Source of the DNA: Pseudomonadota bacterium
Lineage (GTDB): Bacteria > Pseudomonadota > Gammaproteobacteria > Steroidobacterales > Steroidobacteraceae
Assembly (NCBI GenBank): GCA_025355245.1
Contig: JANXZZ010000043.1
Span: 82,016-132,313 of the forward strand
Length of the DNA: 50,298 bases
Direction of reading: 5' to 3'
The position numbers and the translations under genes are program-made. The notes beneath the pieces are model-generated. The model searched no databases. It worked only from the letters and a program-made list of their open reading frames with translations, and was not told the origin of the DNA. Of this stretch, positions 8,950 to 19,606 are shown one piece after another (positions within the stretch are counted from its first letter, which is position 1; every line of letters begins with the position of its first letter).

Positions 8950-10269
8950 GTGATCCAGCAGCTGCGTCGCACGCTCGAGCGCTCAAACCCGGTCGTGTTC
9001 ACGATCGTGGCCGGGCTCGCCGGGTTCTCGGCGTATTTCTGCATGTACGCTTTTCGCAAACCCTTTTCCGCCGCGACCTTTGCGTTGGTGCCGGGATGGG
9101 ATTTCGTCCTCGACTACAAGATCGCACTGGTCATCGCCCAGGTTGCCGGGTACGCGCTCTCGAAGCTGATCGGCATCAAGGTTGTCTCCGAGCTACCGCC
9201 GGCCAGACGCGCATCCGCCATCATCGTGCTCATCCTGCTTTCGTGGGTGTCGCTGCTGCTGTTCGCGCTGGTCCCGCCGCCATGGAACGTCGCCGCGATG
9301 TTCCTGAACGGCTTGCCGCTCGGAATGATCTGGGGGCTCGTATTCGGGTTCATGGAAGGACGACGCACCTCCGAGGTACTCGGTGCGGTGCTCTGCGCGA
9401 GCTTTATTGTGTCCTCCGGTGCGGTCAAATCCGTCGGCAAGCTGCTGATGGACCACTGGCAGGTGAGTCCATTCTGGATGCCGGCCGCGGCCGGGGCGCT
9501 CTTCCTGCCGCTCCTGTTCCTCTCGGTGATGGTGCTCGCAGCTTTACCGCCGCCCGATGCGCTCGACGAGGCGGCACGAGTGCGCCGCGCGCCGATGGAC
9601 AGCCACGCGCGGGCGTCGTTTCTGAAAGAGTACGGCGCCGGAATTGCGCTCCTCGTGGTTGCGTACGTGATGGCGACGGCGTTGCGCGACTTCCGCGACA
9701 ACTTCGCAGCGGAACTCTGGGCGAGCGTCGGGTATGGCAACGGGGCCGCCATCTTCACGGCGAGCGAATTACCGGTCGCCATACTGGCGCTCTCCGTGCT
9801 CGGACTCATCATCGTCGTCAAGGACAATGCGCGCGCGCTGATGGTCGTGCACGCCGTGATCCTGGCCGGGCTTGCGTTGCTCGGCGGCTCGACGCTCGCG
9901 TTCCAGGCGGGCTCGCTCGGCCCCGTCGGGTGGATGATCCTGAGCGGCGCCGGCCTCTACATGGCCTACACGCCATTCAACGCGATGCTGTTCGATCGGC
10001 TGATCGCGGTCAGCGGTCGCGTCGGTACCGCGGGATTCCTGATCTACGTGGCGGACGCGTCCGGCTACGCGGGCAGCTGCGCGCTGCTCATCTGGCGAAA
10101 CTTCGGCTTGACCACGATGAACTGGCAACAGGTCTTCATCGCGAGCGCCTACGTGACGAGCGTGGCAGGCATTGCGCTGGTTCTGGCCGCCGCGTTCTAT
10201 TTTCACCAGCGCGCGCGTACCTCGACGCGCGCGCTGGATGGCCAGACGGCCGTCGTCGCCCTCGACTAG
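8950..10269 (+). CDS. DUF5690 / MFS-like permease
   Basis: The 439-residue product has about twelve membrane helices and the N-terminal signature 'YFCMYAFRKPF', which is characteristic of DUF5690 proteins and recalls the organophosphate:phosphate antiporters (UhpT/GlpT class) in position. It is likely a cytoplasmic-membrane permease. It lies inside the AEP island between the two leftward transcripts, and no phosphonate ABC importer is present, so import of AEP or a related phosphonate is a reasonable inference. GTG 8950 is chosen: AGGA lies six bases upstream, and the protein then begins a normal distance before the first helix. ATG 8890 or 8893 would add about 20 unsupported residues. Confidence 0.82.
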   Translation: MIQQLRRTLERSNPVVFTIVAGLAGFSAYFCMYAFRKPFSAATFALVPGWDFVLDYKIALVIAQVAGYALSKLIGIKVVSELPPARRASAIIVLILLSWVSLLLFALVPPPWNVAAMFLNGLPLGMIWGLVFGFMEGRRTSEVLGAVLCASFIVSSGAVKSVGKLLMDHWQVSPFWMPAAAGALFLPLLFLSVMVLAALPPPDALDEAARVRRAPMDSHARASFLKEYGAGIALLVVAYVMATALRDFRDNFAAELWASVGYGNGAAIFTASELPVAILALSVLGLIIVVKDNARALMVVHAVILAGLALLGGSTLAFQAGSLGPVGWMILSGAGLYMAYTPFNAMLFDRLIAVSGRVGTAGFLIYVADASGYAGSCALLIWRNFGLTTMNWQQVFIASAYVTSVAGIALVLAAAFYFHQRARTSTRALDGQTAVVALD

Positions 10270-10323
10270 GCCGCGTGCGCGACGCACCGGCCGACTCCTC
10301 GGAATCCGTCCGCGGCCATCACA

Positions 10324-11778
10324 TCACCAGGGCAGTGAATACGTCTTGGTGTTGCAGAAGCTCTTCATCGCCTCGAGTACCCCTTCCTTGTAGCCGAGCC
10401 CCGAGTCCTTGATGCCGCCGAACGGCGTCAGCTCGAGGCGGTAGCCCGGTACCTCGCGGACATTCACGCTGCCGACATTCAATTCCTTGACGAAGCGCGT
10501 GATCAGGTCGAGACGGTTGGTGCAGATAGAGGAGGAGAGGCCGTAGGCCGTCCCGTTCGAGATTCGAATCGCCTCATCGACCGTCTTGAAGCGAATAACC
10601 GGCGACACCGGACCGAAGGTCTCTTCGCGGACGACGGTCATGCCGGGAGTGACGCGATCGAGAACGGTCGGCGAGTACAGCGCCCCGCGTCGCACGTTGC
10701 CGACCAGGAGCCGCGCACCCGCGGTCACGGCCTCATTGACGACGCTCTCGAATCGCTGCGCCGAGGGCTCGTCGATCACGGTGCCCATATCCACCGAAGG
10801 ATCGAAGGGATCGCCGTATTTGATCGCCTTGGTTTTCTCGACCAGAAGTTCGACGAAGCGGTCGGCGACGCTCTCCTGCACCAGCATGCGCTTGACCGCG
10901 GTGCAGCGCTGGCCGGAGTTCTTGTAGGAGCCGCCCGCCGCGAGCGTCGCGGCCTCCTCGATGTCCGCATCCTCTAGCACGATGATGGGATCGTTACCGC
11001 CGAGCTCCAGGACCTGGCGCTTGTAGACCGCCTTGGCGGCGATGTACTTGCCGATCGGCACGCCGCCGGTGAACGTGACGAGGTCAACGTCGGCGTTCGT
11101 CAGCAGCTCGTCGGCAATTTCCGCGGGATCGCCCGTCACGACCGAGAGCATCTCGGGTGGCAGACCGGCTTCGTAGAGGATGTCGGCTAGGGCATAAGCC
11201 GTGAGCGGCGTCTTCTCGCTCGGCTTCAGCACCATGCGATTGTTGGTGGCGACGCCCGGGGCGACCTTGTGGATCACTTGATTGAGCGGGTGATTGAACG
11301 GCGTGATCGCGGTGATTGCTCCGAGGAGCGGCTCACGCATCGTGTAGACCTTGCGGCTCTTGCCGTGCGCCGTCAGGTCGCAGGAGAAGATCTCGCCGTC
11401 ATCGACAAGTGCCTGGTTCGCGGCGAACAACAGCACGTCAGAGGCGCGTCCGACCTCGTATTGCGAGTCCTTGAGGCAAAGGCCCGACTCGGCGGTGATC
11501 AGGTGCGCGAGCTCGTCGCGGCGCGTGGCGATGATCGCGCCGGCCTTCATCAGGATCCGGTAGCGGTCGTGACGCGTCAGCGAGGACTTGAAGCCTCGCG
11601 CCACGCTGAGAGCGCGCTTCACGTCCTCGCGCGTCGCCTTGGGCACCGTCCCGACGACGGCGCCGTTGTAGGGATGGCGCACGTCGATGTTCCGGTCGCG
11701 CGACACTTTCTCGCCGGCGATGCGCAGCGATTCGCGAATCACCTCGCGAGGCGCGCGTAGAGAGGGACTGGCGGACAT
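10324..11778 (-). CDS. phnY: Phosphonoacetaldehyde dehydrogenase
   Basis: PhnY oxidises phosphonoacetaldehyde to phosphonoacetate with NAD+, the middle step of the AEP-to-acetate route. The 484-residue product is a full ALDH: Asn162 in 'TPFNHPLN', the general base E258 in 'VLELGGNDP', and the catalytic C292 in 'NSGQRCTAVKR'. The C-terminus 'FGGIKDSGLGYKEGV' closes the fold. The family alone would permit glyceraldehyde-3-phosphate or succinate-semialdehyde dehydrogenase. The phnA gene nine bases upstream, and the phosphate-recognising type of active site seen in PhnY, decide the call. The start has AGGAG seven bases upstream. It is the last gene of the gntR-phnA-phnY transcript and converges with the DUF5690 gene. 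Confidence 0.92.
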   Translation of the reverse strand: MSASPSLRAPREVIRESLRIAGEKVSRDRNIDVRHPYNGAVVGTVPKATREDVKRALSVARGFKSSLTRHDRYRILMKAGAIIATRRDELAHLITAESGLCLKDSQYEVGRASDVLLFAANQALVDDGEIFSCDLTAHGKSRKVYTMREPLLGAITAITPFNHPLNQVIHKVAPGVATNNRMVLKPSEKTPLTAYALADILYEAGLPPEMLSVVTGDPAEIADELLTNADVDLVTFTGGVPIGKYIAAKAVYKRQVLELGGNDPIIVLEDADIEEAATLAAGGSYKNSGQRCTAVKRMLVQESVADRFVELLVEKTKAIKYGDPFDPSVDMGTVIDEPSAQRFESVVNEAVTAGARLLVGNVRRGALYSPTVLDRVTPGMTVVREETFGPVSPVIRFKTVDEAIRISNGTAYGLSSSICTNRLDLITRFVKELNVGSVNVREVPGYRLELTPFGGIKDSGLGYKEGVLEAMKSFCNTKTYSLPW

Positions 11779-11787
11779 CGGATGCTC

Positions 11788-13765
<1,978 letters not shown>

Positions 13766-13805
13766 CGGTGGGTCCGGCTGGAGTCGCGGGGAGACACCTT
13801 AGCGC

Positions 13806-13833
13806 GATTGCAGATTGTTGACAATATGCAATC
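13806..13833. promoter_or_regulatory. GntR operator: near-perfect 28-bp palindrome over the phn promoter
   Basis: Left arm GATTGCAGATTGT (13806-13818), two-base centre, right arm ACAATATGCAATC (13821-13833): 12 of 13 positions pair. The core ATTGT-TG-ACAAT resembles FadR-subfamily GntR sites. On the minus strand a -35 TTGATT (13835-13830) and a -10 TGCAAT (13812-13807) are 17 bases apart, so the palindrome would block RNA polymerase in front of gntR-phnA-phnY. Confidence 0.65.
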
Positions 13834-13966
13834 AACGATTCGGCCGCGAAGGCGCAATTCCGCTCGCCGCAGCAAGACGTTCGGCACGTGTTGCTTGTAA
13901 ATAACTGATTAATATCTATTATTTACTGTTCACGCGTCGGTGCCCGGGCGGTCTTCCGCGGAGCCG

Positions 13967-14351
13967 CTAGAAGTACCGAACGATCGCCCAGACCGAGGCG
14001 ACCAGCGTGACGATCGCGGTGCCGCCAGCACCGATTCCACGCCCGACACTTCGAACGGTGTCGGCCTTGAGGCCGATCGCGCGCGTGATGCGGCAGATGA
14101 CGAGCGCCGCGCCGAGCGAGTGAATCGCCGACTTCGAGACACCATTCAATTCGAGCAGGGCGATGACGATGAGAGTCATCGGCAGCCACTCCGCAAAGTT
14201 CGCGTGCCGGCGCATCGCGTGCAGGAGTGCGAGGTGGCCGCCGTCGCCGACCGACACGCCGAGCTGCGTCCGCAGGCGCCCTGCGGGAGAAACGACCGCA
14301 AACGAGAGGAGGCTGAGGATCCCGGCATGGATGAAGAGTGACGACCGGCAT
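13967..14351 (-). pseudogene. MAPEG-family membrane protein gene with a 5' frameshift
   Basis: Most of the frame encodes a MAPEG protein (small four-helix membrane protein of the eicosanoid/glutathione metabolism group): 'LLHAMRRHANFAEWLPMTL', 'ALLELNG', 'HSLGAALVICRITRAIGL' and a final hydrophobic helix. That frame has no start codon at the right place. The natural start, ATG 14351 with AAGGA seven bases upstream, begins MPVVT and then goes out of frame; one missing base near 14338 would join it to 'LFIHAGILSLLSFAVV' and give a normal protein of about 128 aa. It is therefore either a recent one-base deletion or a sequencing/assembly error. Confidence 0.75.
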
Positions 14352-14522
14352 AGGAAATTCCTTGGACAGAGGTCCGTTTGTGGCGCCGTGCGAGCGTTGA
14401 ACACGTCGGGCGTATTCCAGGGAGCGGTAGCCCAGCGGGGTACACCCAAGGGTCGCGACCGCGCGGCCGTTGGCGCTCCCCGGTAGGATGGGCAGACAGA
14501 GCCGGCGACGATCCGGCTCGCG

Positions 14523-15512
14523 ATGGATCCGCCCACCATGACCTCGACCCTCGTGCCCGTCGCCGGCCAACTGGCCGTAGCCCTGATCATCGGCAATGTG
14601 CTGCTCGACCAGATCGGCTTCCCGGTCCCGGCGGTGCCGACCCTGGTCGTTGCCGGCGCCGTCGTCGTCGACCACTGGGGCTGGGGTGCCGAGCTCTTCG
14701 CGGGCGCCGTGCTCGCTTGCATGGCAGCCGACGTCGCGTGGTACCTGGCCGGGCGCATCTACGGCAATCGCGTAATGAAGCTGCTGTGCCGGATCTCGGT
14801 GACGCCCGATTCCTGCGTGAACGACACCCAGGATCGCTTCGAGCGCTGGGGACCCAAGGCGATTGTGATCGCGAAGTTCGTGCCGGGACTTGCGATCATC
14901 GCGCCGCCGTTGGCGGGCGCACTGCGGATGGGCTGGGGGCGCTTCCTTGGGCTCACGGCGGCGTCGGCCGCGTTGTGGGTCGGTGTCTATCTCGTCGCAG
15001 GTATGCTCCTGAAGCCACAGATCGACTGGTTGCTGCCGCGCCTGGCCGGCCTCGGCGGGCCGGCGGCGGTGCTGATCGGAGTCGCGCTCGCCGGCTACAT
15101 CGCTTTCAAGTGGTGGCAGCGCCAGCGGTTCTACTCGATGCTGCGCATGGCTCGAATCAGCGTGCACGAACTCAACCAACGCCTGGGAACGCCGCCGGTT
15201 CCGATCGTGGTCGACGTCCGTTCACCGACCGCGCGCACGCTCGACCCGCGGCGGATCCCGGGCGCGCTGCACGTTCCCCTCAACGAGGTCGATGGCCGAC
15301 TCGGCGAGCTCTCGCGCGATAGCGAGATCGTCCTCTACTGCACGTGCCCGAACGAGGCCTCGGCCGCGCAGACCGCGAAAGTACTGATCCGGCACGGCTT
15401 CGAGCGCGTGCGTCCGCTGCACGGTGGGCTCGACGCGTGGATCGAGGCCGGATTCCTCGTCGACGAGTTTCCGCCACTCGACGCTCCGACGGCCGGCGTG
15501 AAGGCTCGCTAG
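14523..15512 (+). CDS. DedA-family membrane protein fused to a rhodanese domain
   Basis: The 329-residue product has an N-terminal DedA/VTT (SNARE-associated) membrane region (about 12-200) with 'GFPVPAVPTLVVAGA', 'ERWGPKAIVIAKFVPGL' and 'PPLAGALRMGWGRFL', followed by a cytoplasmic rhodanese domain (about 208-315) with 'VVDVRSP', 'IPGALHVPL' and the active loop 'YCTCPNEASA' (C273, C275). DedA proteins are implicated in undecaprenyl-phosphate/lipid translocation and membrane homeostasis; rhodaneses carry sulfane sulfur. This fusion recurs in proteobacteria but its joint function is not established. A start at ATG 14538 is also possible. Its 3' end overlaps the convergent cytochrome gene by four bases. 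Confidence 0.88.
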   Translation: MDPPTMTSTLVPVAGQLAVALIIGNVLLDQIGFPVPAVPTLVVAGAVVVDHWGWGAELFAGAVLACMAADVAWYLAGRIYGNRVMKLLCRISVTPDSCVNDTQDRFERWGPKAIVIAKFVPGLAIIAPPLAGALRMGWGRFLGLTAASAALWVGVYLVAGMLLKPQIDWLLPRLAGLGGPAAVLIGVALAGYIAFKWWQRQRFYSMLRMARISVHELNQRLGTPPVPIVVDVRSPTARTLDPRRIPGALHVPLNEVDGRLGELSRDSEIVLYCTCPNEASAAQTAKVLIRHGFERVRPLHGGLDAWIEAGFLVDEFPPLDAPTAGVKAR

Positions 15513-15895
15513 TGTCCGTTGATCCGGAACAGATACACGGTGAGTGCATCGACCTGATCCGCGGGGATCAGCGCCCCAAAGGCGGTGCGCATCTTGACGA
15601 TCTCCGCCTTCCACTGATCTTTCGTCAGCGGCGGCTGCCGCAGCACCATGCCCGCGGAGTGGCACAGCAGGCACTGTGAGTTGGCGATGTCGGCATCGGC
15701 TCCGGCCGGGAATACCGCGTCGCTGACGGGTAACTCGATGCGGGCTGTCCTGAAGACCGGCGCCGGCATCCGGCTCGGCTTCACGGCCACACCCTCGTTG
15801 GCATCGCCTGCGCGCGCGAACGCGCAGGCGAGCACGATCGTCGTCAGCACCGCGGTGATCCGTGCTCGCGACGTCCGCGACAGCAATCCCGTCAT
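15509..15895 (-). CDS. sorB: Monoheme c-type cytochrome, sulfite dehydrogenase subunit
   Basis: The 128-residue product has a Sec signal peptide (about 1-29) and one heme c site C75-LL-C78-H79, with Met102 in 'VKMRTAFGA' as a possible distal ligand. It is periplasmic. The gene begins 13 bases after the molybdoenzyme gene, the usual arrangement of SorAB, in which the cytochrome takes electrons from the molybdenum subunit. The name rests on this pairing and size rather than on a distinctive sequence; a generic electron-transfer cytochrome is the alternative. Confidence 0.8.
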   Translation of the reverse strand: MTGLLSRTSRARITAVLTTIVLACAFARAGDANEGVAVKPSRMPAPVFRTARIELPVSDAVFPAGADADIANSQCLLCHSAGMVLRQPPLTKDQWKAEIVKMRTAFGALIPADQVDALTVYLFRINGH

Positions 15896-15908
15896 GACGC
15901 GTTCCCAG

Positions 15909-17153
15909 TCAAATGCCGCGGACCGGAATGGATTCGACGACGTTGCGCATGAACCCCGATCCGTTCCAGTTGGGTCGTTCGGGTTGCGCGACGCCGTCGC
16001 TATTGATTGCCTTCACCATTAGCGTCGTCGGTCCCGGAGCCGGCAGCACGATCGTGGCCTCCCACTGCCGGAAGCTGTACTTTCCGTGGTCGGTGCCTAA
16101 CGTGGCCTGCTGCCACTGACGCCCCGCGTCTGGCGAGACCAGCACCGACCTCACACCCGTGTCACCCCCGAAGGCGATGCCGCGGATCCGCGAATGGCGT
16201 CCCGCCGGCAGCTCGGCGTCGGGCTTCAGGTTCGTGACGAACGAACGCGGCACCATGCGCGAGATCGGGATCATCTTGACGCCGGCCTGCCCGGGAAGGA
16301 TGTCGGCAGCCGGCGTATCGGGGATCAGGTAGGCCTTCTTCATCCAGAAGTTGTCGTCGGGCTCGACGAGGACCTCGATGTCGTCGAGCATCTTGATCCA
16401 GTACGTCGCATACCACCCCGGGACTACGAGACGCAGTGGAAATCCGTTCAGAAGAGGCAGCGGCTGGCCGTTCATCGCGTAGGCGATCAGGACCTCGCCG
16501 TCGCGCGCGTGATCGACGCCGAGGGATTTCACGAAGTCGGGAGTCTCGGGCAGGATCCCGGTGTCGAGTCCATTGAACCGGACGTCAACAGCGCCGGCCC
16601 TGACGCCGGCGCGATCGAGCACGTCCCTGAGGCGCACGCCGGTCCAGAGCGCGTTGCCCATCGCGCCGTTCGCCCATTCGCCGCCCGCCACCCGCGGCTC
16701 GAACAAGCCGCGCGAATTGCCCGAGCATTGATTGACCGCGACGAGTTCGACCGGGCGAAATTCCCGCGCGAGCGATTCCAGCGTCAGCGAGAGAGGCGTC
16801 TCGACGTGCCCGCGGACCTTCAGACGAAAAGTCGCGGGGTCGATGAGCGTGGGGATATTGGCAAGATGCCAGCGGACGTAGAACCGATCGTTGGGTGTAA
16901 ACACGCCCTTGTCGAAAACCTCGAACGGGGTCTCGAGGAGCGGCGGCCGCGTCCGCTGCAGGATCATCGGCCCCTTGCCGGGGAATTCCGCGGACAGTTC
17001 GCGGTGGCCGTTGACGAAGGGAAGCTCGAGGCCGCCAGCGCGACCCGCGCGCGGGACCGCGGCCCCGGCAAAACCGAGTGCCCCGAGCGCCGCCATTTTC
17101 GCGACGAAGCTCCGTCGCGACAGCGAGTCGATGGCCGGGGGGCGATGCTTCAT
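15909..17153 (-). CDS. sorA: Periplasmic sulfite dehydrogenase, molybdopterin subunit
   Basis: The 414-residue product should oxidise sulfite to sulfate and pass electrons to the adjacent cytochrome. A Tat signal 'SRRSFVAKMAALGALG' (12-27) indicates folded export with cofactor. The sulfite-oxidase molybdopterin domain follows, with the molybdenum-ligating C143 in 'AVNQCSGNSRG' and 'GLDTG', 'DGEVLIAYAMNGQPLPLLNGFPLRLVVPG' (conserved family stretch, about 215-245). A C-terminal Mo-co dimerisation domain is recognisable from 'IRGIAFGGDTGVRSVLVS'. Length and architecture fit SorA/SorT. Other members of the family, such as YedY-like reductases, are shorter and lack the dimerisation domain. Confidence 0.88.
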   Translation of the reverse strand: MKHRPPAIDSLSRRSFVAKMAALGALGFAGAAVPRAGRAGGLELPFVNGHRELSAEFPGKGPMILQRTRPPLLETPFEVFDKGVFTPNDRFYVRWHLANIPTLIDPATFRLKVRGHVETPLSLTLESLAREFRPVELVAVNQCSGNSRGLFEPRVAGGEWANGAMGNALWTGVRLRDVLDRAGVRAGAVDVRFNGLDTGILPETPDFVKSLGVDHARDGEVLIAYAMNGQPLPLLNGFPLRLVVPGWYATYWIKMLDDIEVLVEPDDNFWMKKAYLIPDTPAADILPGQAGVKMIPISRMVPRSFVTNLKPDAELPAGRHSRIRGIAFGGDTGVRSVLVSPDAGRQWQQATLGTDHGKYSFRQWEATIVLPAPGPTTLMVKAINSDGVAQPERPNWNGSGFMRNVVESIPVRGI

Positions 17154-17237
17154 GCGCTGCGGGCCCTCAATCGGTCGCTGCTGCCCAGCCGTCGCAGTCG
17201 GCCCGCGCGCGCGCGCCCCGCGGACTACGACTGTGAA

Positions 17238-18755
17238 TCATAGCGAGGCGCCGGCCCGGCGCAAGACGCGGCCCGGATGCTTGTGGGTGACCTGACCCGC
17301 GTCAATGACCCACTCGCCGGCGACCATGACTTGCGGAATGCCGACTGGCGGAGCCTCGGGACGGTCGATGGTCGACCGGTCGCTGACTGTTGCTGGGTCA
17401 AAGATGACGAGGTCGGCGACGAGACCGGCGCGGATGGCGCCGCGGTCGCGCAGGCCAAGCTGTTGTGCGCTCAAACCCGTCATCTTGTGAATCGCGGCGG
17501 CCAGTGGCAGAACCTTCTGTTCGCGCACGTAGCGACCGAGGACGCGTGGAAAGGCACCCGCGCCGCGCGGGTGCGAGCCGTGCAGCTCGCCGTCGCTCGA
17601 GAACATGATGCCGGGCTGGGCGACGAACCAGCGGACGTCATCCTCGCTCATCGAGGTGACATTGACGTCCTCGAGCGGTTCGCCGCCACCGACTTCGGCA
17701 CTGGTGGCCTTGACCACGCGCATGTACGCCTCGACCGGCGTCACGTGCCACGCGGCGGCGAACTCCTCGAGCGTCTTGCCGGCCAGTGCGGGCTCCGGTA
17801 CGTAGCGCGAGATGCGAATCGCCCCCGGGCCGCCGTTTTCGGTGAGCGCGCGTGCGACCTTTTCCGGGTTGAAATAGTCACGGTCGGCGATCAGCACCCG
17901 AATGGTCGAGTGCCAGAACGTGTACGGGTAAACGTCGGCCTTGAGATCCACGTGATCGCGGCGCGCGTCCGCGAAGTAACGCGGCATGCGCGTCGCGGCC
18001 TGGTGCCACAGCGACGTCGCGCCGAGCTTGATGTGGGTGATCTCGACCGGAATGTGCGCCTCGCGCCCGATCCTCAGCACCTCGTCGAAGGACTCGAAGG
18101 TGTGCTCGGCTTCGTCGCGGACGTGGCTGATGTAGAAGCCGCCCGCCGTTGCCGCGACCTTCGAGAGCTCGACGACCTCCTCGGTGGTCGCAAAATGGCC
18201 CTCTTCGTACTCGAGCCCGGTCGACAGCCCGAACGCGCCCGAGCGCAGCTCGCTTGCCAGCAGCGCCTTCATCTTCACGAGCTCCGCCGGGGTCGAGGCG
18301 CGGTACAGGTCCTTGCCCATCACCTGTTCCCGCAGCGTCGCGTGCCCGGTCATGCTGGCGACGTTGATCGCCGGCGGCGTCGTCGCGAGTTTCGCGAAGT
18401 AATCCGCGAGCGGAAAGTCGGATTCGCCGTCCTGTCCGACGAAGATCGTGGTCACGCCCTGTCGCGATACGGTCGCGGCATCGAGATCCTGCAGCAGCCC
18501 GCGGTTGCCGTGGCTGTGCATGTCGATGAAGCCGGGGGCAAGCGCCAGCCCGCGGGCATCGAAGACTGTTTCACCGGCGAGCGGCTTGAGGTGCGCTGCC
18601 GTCGCCTCGATACGGTCACCGCGGATGCGCACGTCGCCGGCGCTCGCCGGCGCCCCGCTGCCGTCGAAGATGGTCGCGTGGGTGATCAGGAGGTCGGACG
18701 CGAGCGCGCGCGTCGAGACCAGGACAAGGGCGAGGGTCAGTGCGGCTTTGTGCAC
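17238..18755 (-). CDS. Exported N-acyl-D-amino-acid deacylase (amidohydrolase)
   Basis: The 505-residue product resembles D-aminoacylase/dihydroorotase-like amidohydrolases, which remove acyl groups from N-acyl-D-amino acids with zinc. It has a signal peptide (about 1-18, 'LVSTRALAS'), the N-terminal small beta domain, the metal-binding 'GFIDMHSHGN' (HxH), 'FGLSTGLEYEEG', 'YISHVRDEAEH', 'VEITHIKLG', and the C-terminal 'GAIRAGLVADLVIFDP'. Start GTG 18755 is chosen because it gives a clean signal peptide; the open frame upstream to 19100 covers the anti-sigma gene. With the P1 peptidase at 31.8 kb and the M20 deacylase at 40.4 kb, it adds to a set of enzymes acting on unusual amide bonds. Substrate not resolvable. 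Confidence 0.88.
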   Translation of the reverse strand: MHKAALTLALVLVSTRALASDLLITHATIFDGSGAPASAGDVRIRGDRIEATAAHLKPLAGETVFDARGLALAPGFIDMHSHGNRGLLQDLDAATVSRQGVTTIFVGQDGESDFPLADYFAKLATTPPAINVASMTGHATLREQVMGKDLYRASTPAELVKMKALLASELRSGAFGLSTGLEYEEGHFATTEEVVELSKVAATAGGFYISHVRDEAEHTFESFDEVLRIGREAHIPVEITHIKLGATSLWHQAATRMPRYFADARRDHVDLKADVYPYTFWHSTIRVLIADRDYFNPEKVARALTENGGPGAIRISRYVPEPALAGKTLEEFAAAWHVTPVEAYMRVVKATSAEVGGGEPLEDVNVTSMSEDDVRWFVAQPGIMFSSDGELHGSHPRGAGAFPRVLGRYVREQKVLPLAAAIHKMTGLSAQQLGLRDRGAIRAGLVADLVIFDPATVSDRSTIDRPEAPPVGIPQVMVAGEWVIDAGQVTHKHPGRVLRRAGASL

Positions 18756-18859
18756 GGCGGCGGGTCCGGTTATTGTCTGGCGCGAGTGTACACACCCGGG
18801 AGCACGCGGCCATCGGCAGCCTGGCGGAGTGCGCATCCGCGACCGGCGGGGCACGGTCG

Positions 18860-19606
18860 TCAACGCCAGCCGTGTTGCATCGCAGCGCGCTCCGCGTCGG
18901 CGTCGAGGGGCTCGCCGGAGATCGAGGCGGCAACCGCCTCGCGGACCGCGGGCGGTAGCGTCGTCGCGGCCTGACGGAACGCACCGGAAGCTCCGGACGC
19001 ACCGGCGACCTGCGTCAGCGTGCCGATCTGCCATTGATCGCCCTCGCGACACGCGAGACCGGCGTAACTGGCCCGATCCGCGACGGCGAACGTCCGACAA
19101 TAGCCGCCGCTCGTGCTGCGAAAACTGAGGCCGATCTCGACCCCGTCGGCGGCGGCCGGATCGTGGGCGGCGCGGCTGTTAAGCGCGGCGGTGAGCGACG
19201 CTCCCGCACTGATGCCGCCGGCACCGATCGCGAGCGAACCTTGAGGCGGGGCCATGACGGTGAAGTGTCCAACGACGAGTCCCACCACGACCGAAGCGGC
19301 GAGTGCCGCCCACCCACCGGCTGACGGCCGCGACAGGGCCGGGCGCCGCCGCGCGGCGCGCACATCGCCAAGGTCAACGACCGAAGGTGCCGCGGCGCCG
19401 CGTACTGCCGCGGCGAGCGAGGCGGGTACGGGCTCCGCGAGTACGTCGCCGAACGCACTGCGCAGCTTGCGGTTGAGCGCCTCGAGCGCGGCAATGCGCG
19501 CCGCGACCGCCGGGTCCCGGGTGATCGCATCCGCCACCACCGCCCGCTCGGCGGGCTCGAGCTCGCCGTCCACGTAGGCACCGAGAACTTCATCGCTCAA
19601 GTTCAT
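18860..19606 (-). CDS. Anti-sigma factor, membrane-anchored
   Basis: The 248-residue product begins with an anti-sigma head 'SDEVLGAYVDGELEPAER' (3-20), continues with a helical cytoplasmic part, one membrane helix near 'GWAALAASVVVGLVVGHF' (about 95-115), and a periplasmic domain with two Cys ('GGYCRTFAV' and 'AGLACREGDQW'). Its ATG at 19606 overlaps the stop of the ECF sigma gene in ATGA, which is the standard arrangement for a sigma factor and the protein that holds it. The first head residues lack the His/Cys zinc motif, so it is not an obvious ZAS-type redox sensor; the two periplasmic cysteines could form a disulfide. Confidence 0.85.
   Translation of the reverse strand: MNLSDEVLGAYVDGELEPAERAVVADAITRDPAVAARIAALEALNRKLRSAFGDVLAEPVPASLAAAVRGAAAPSVVDLGDVRAARRRPALSRPSAGGWAALAASVVVGLVVGHFTVMAPPQGSLAIGAGGISAGASLTAALNSRAAHDPAAADGVEIGLSFRSTSGGYCRTFAVADRASYAGLACREGDQWQIGTLTQVAGASGASGAFRQAATTLPPAVREAVAASISGEPLDADAERAAMQHGWR

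Noticed and set aside
10270-10323. Terminator between the DUF5690 and phnY genes
   Set aside because: Only a GGCCG/CGGCC pairing with a 14-base loop and no U-tract; too weak to list.
17277-18974. 565-aa plus-strand frame
   Set aside because: Antisense shadow of the N-acyl-D-amino-acid deacylase, which has the metal motif and signal peptide.
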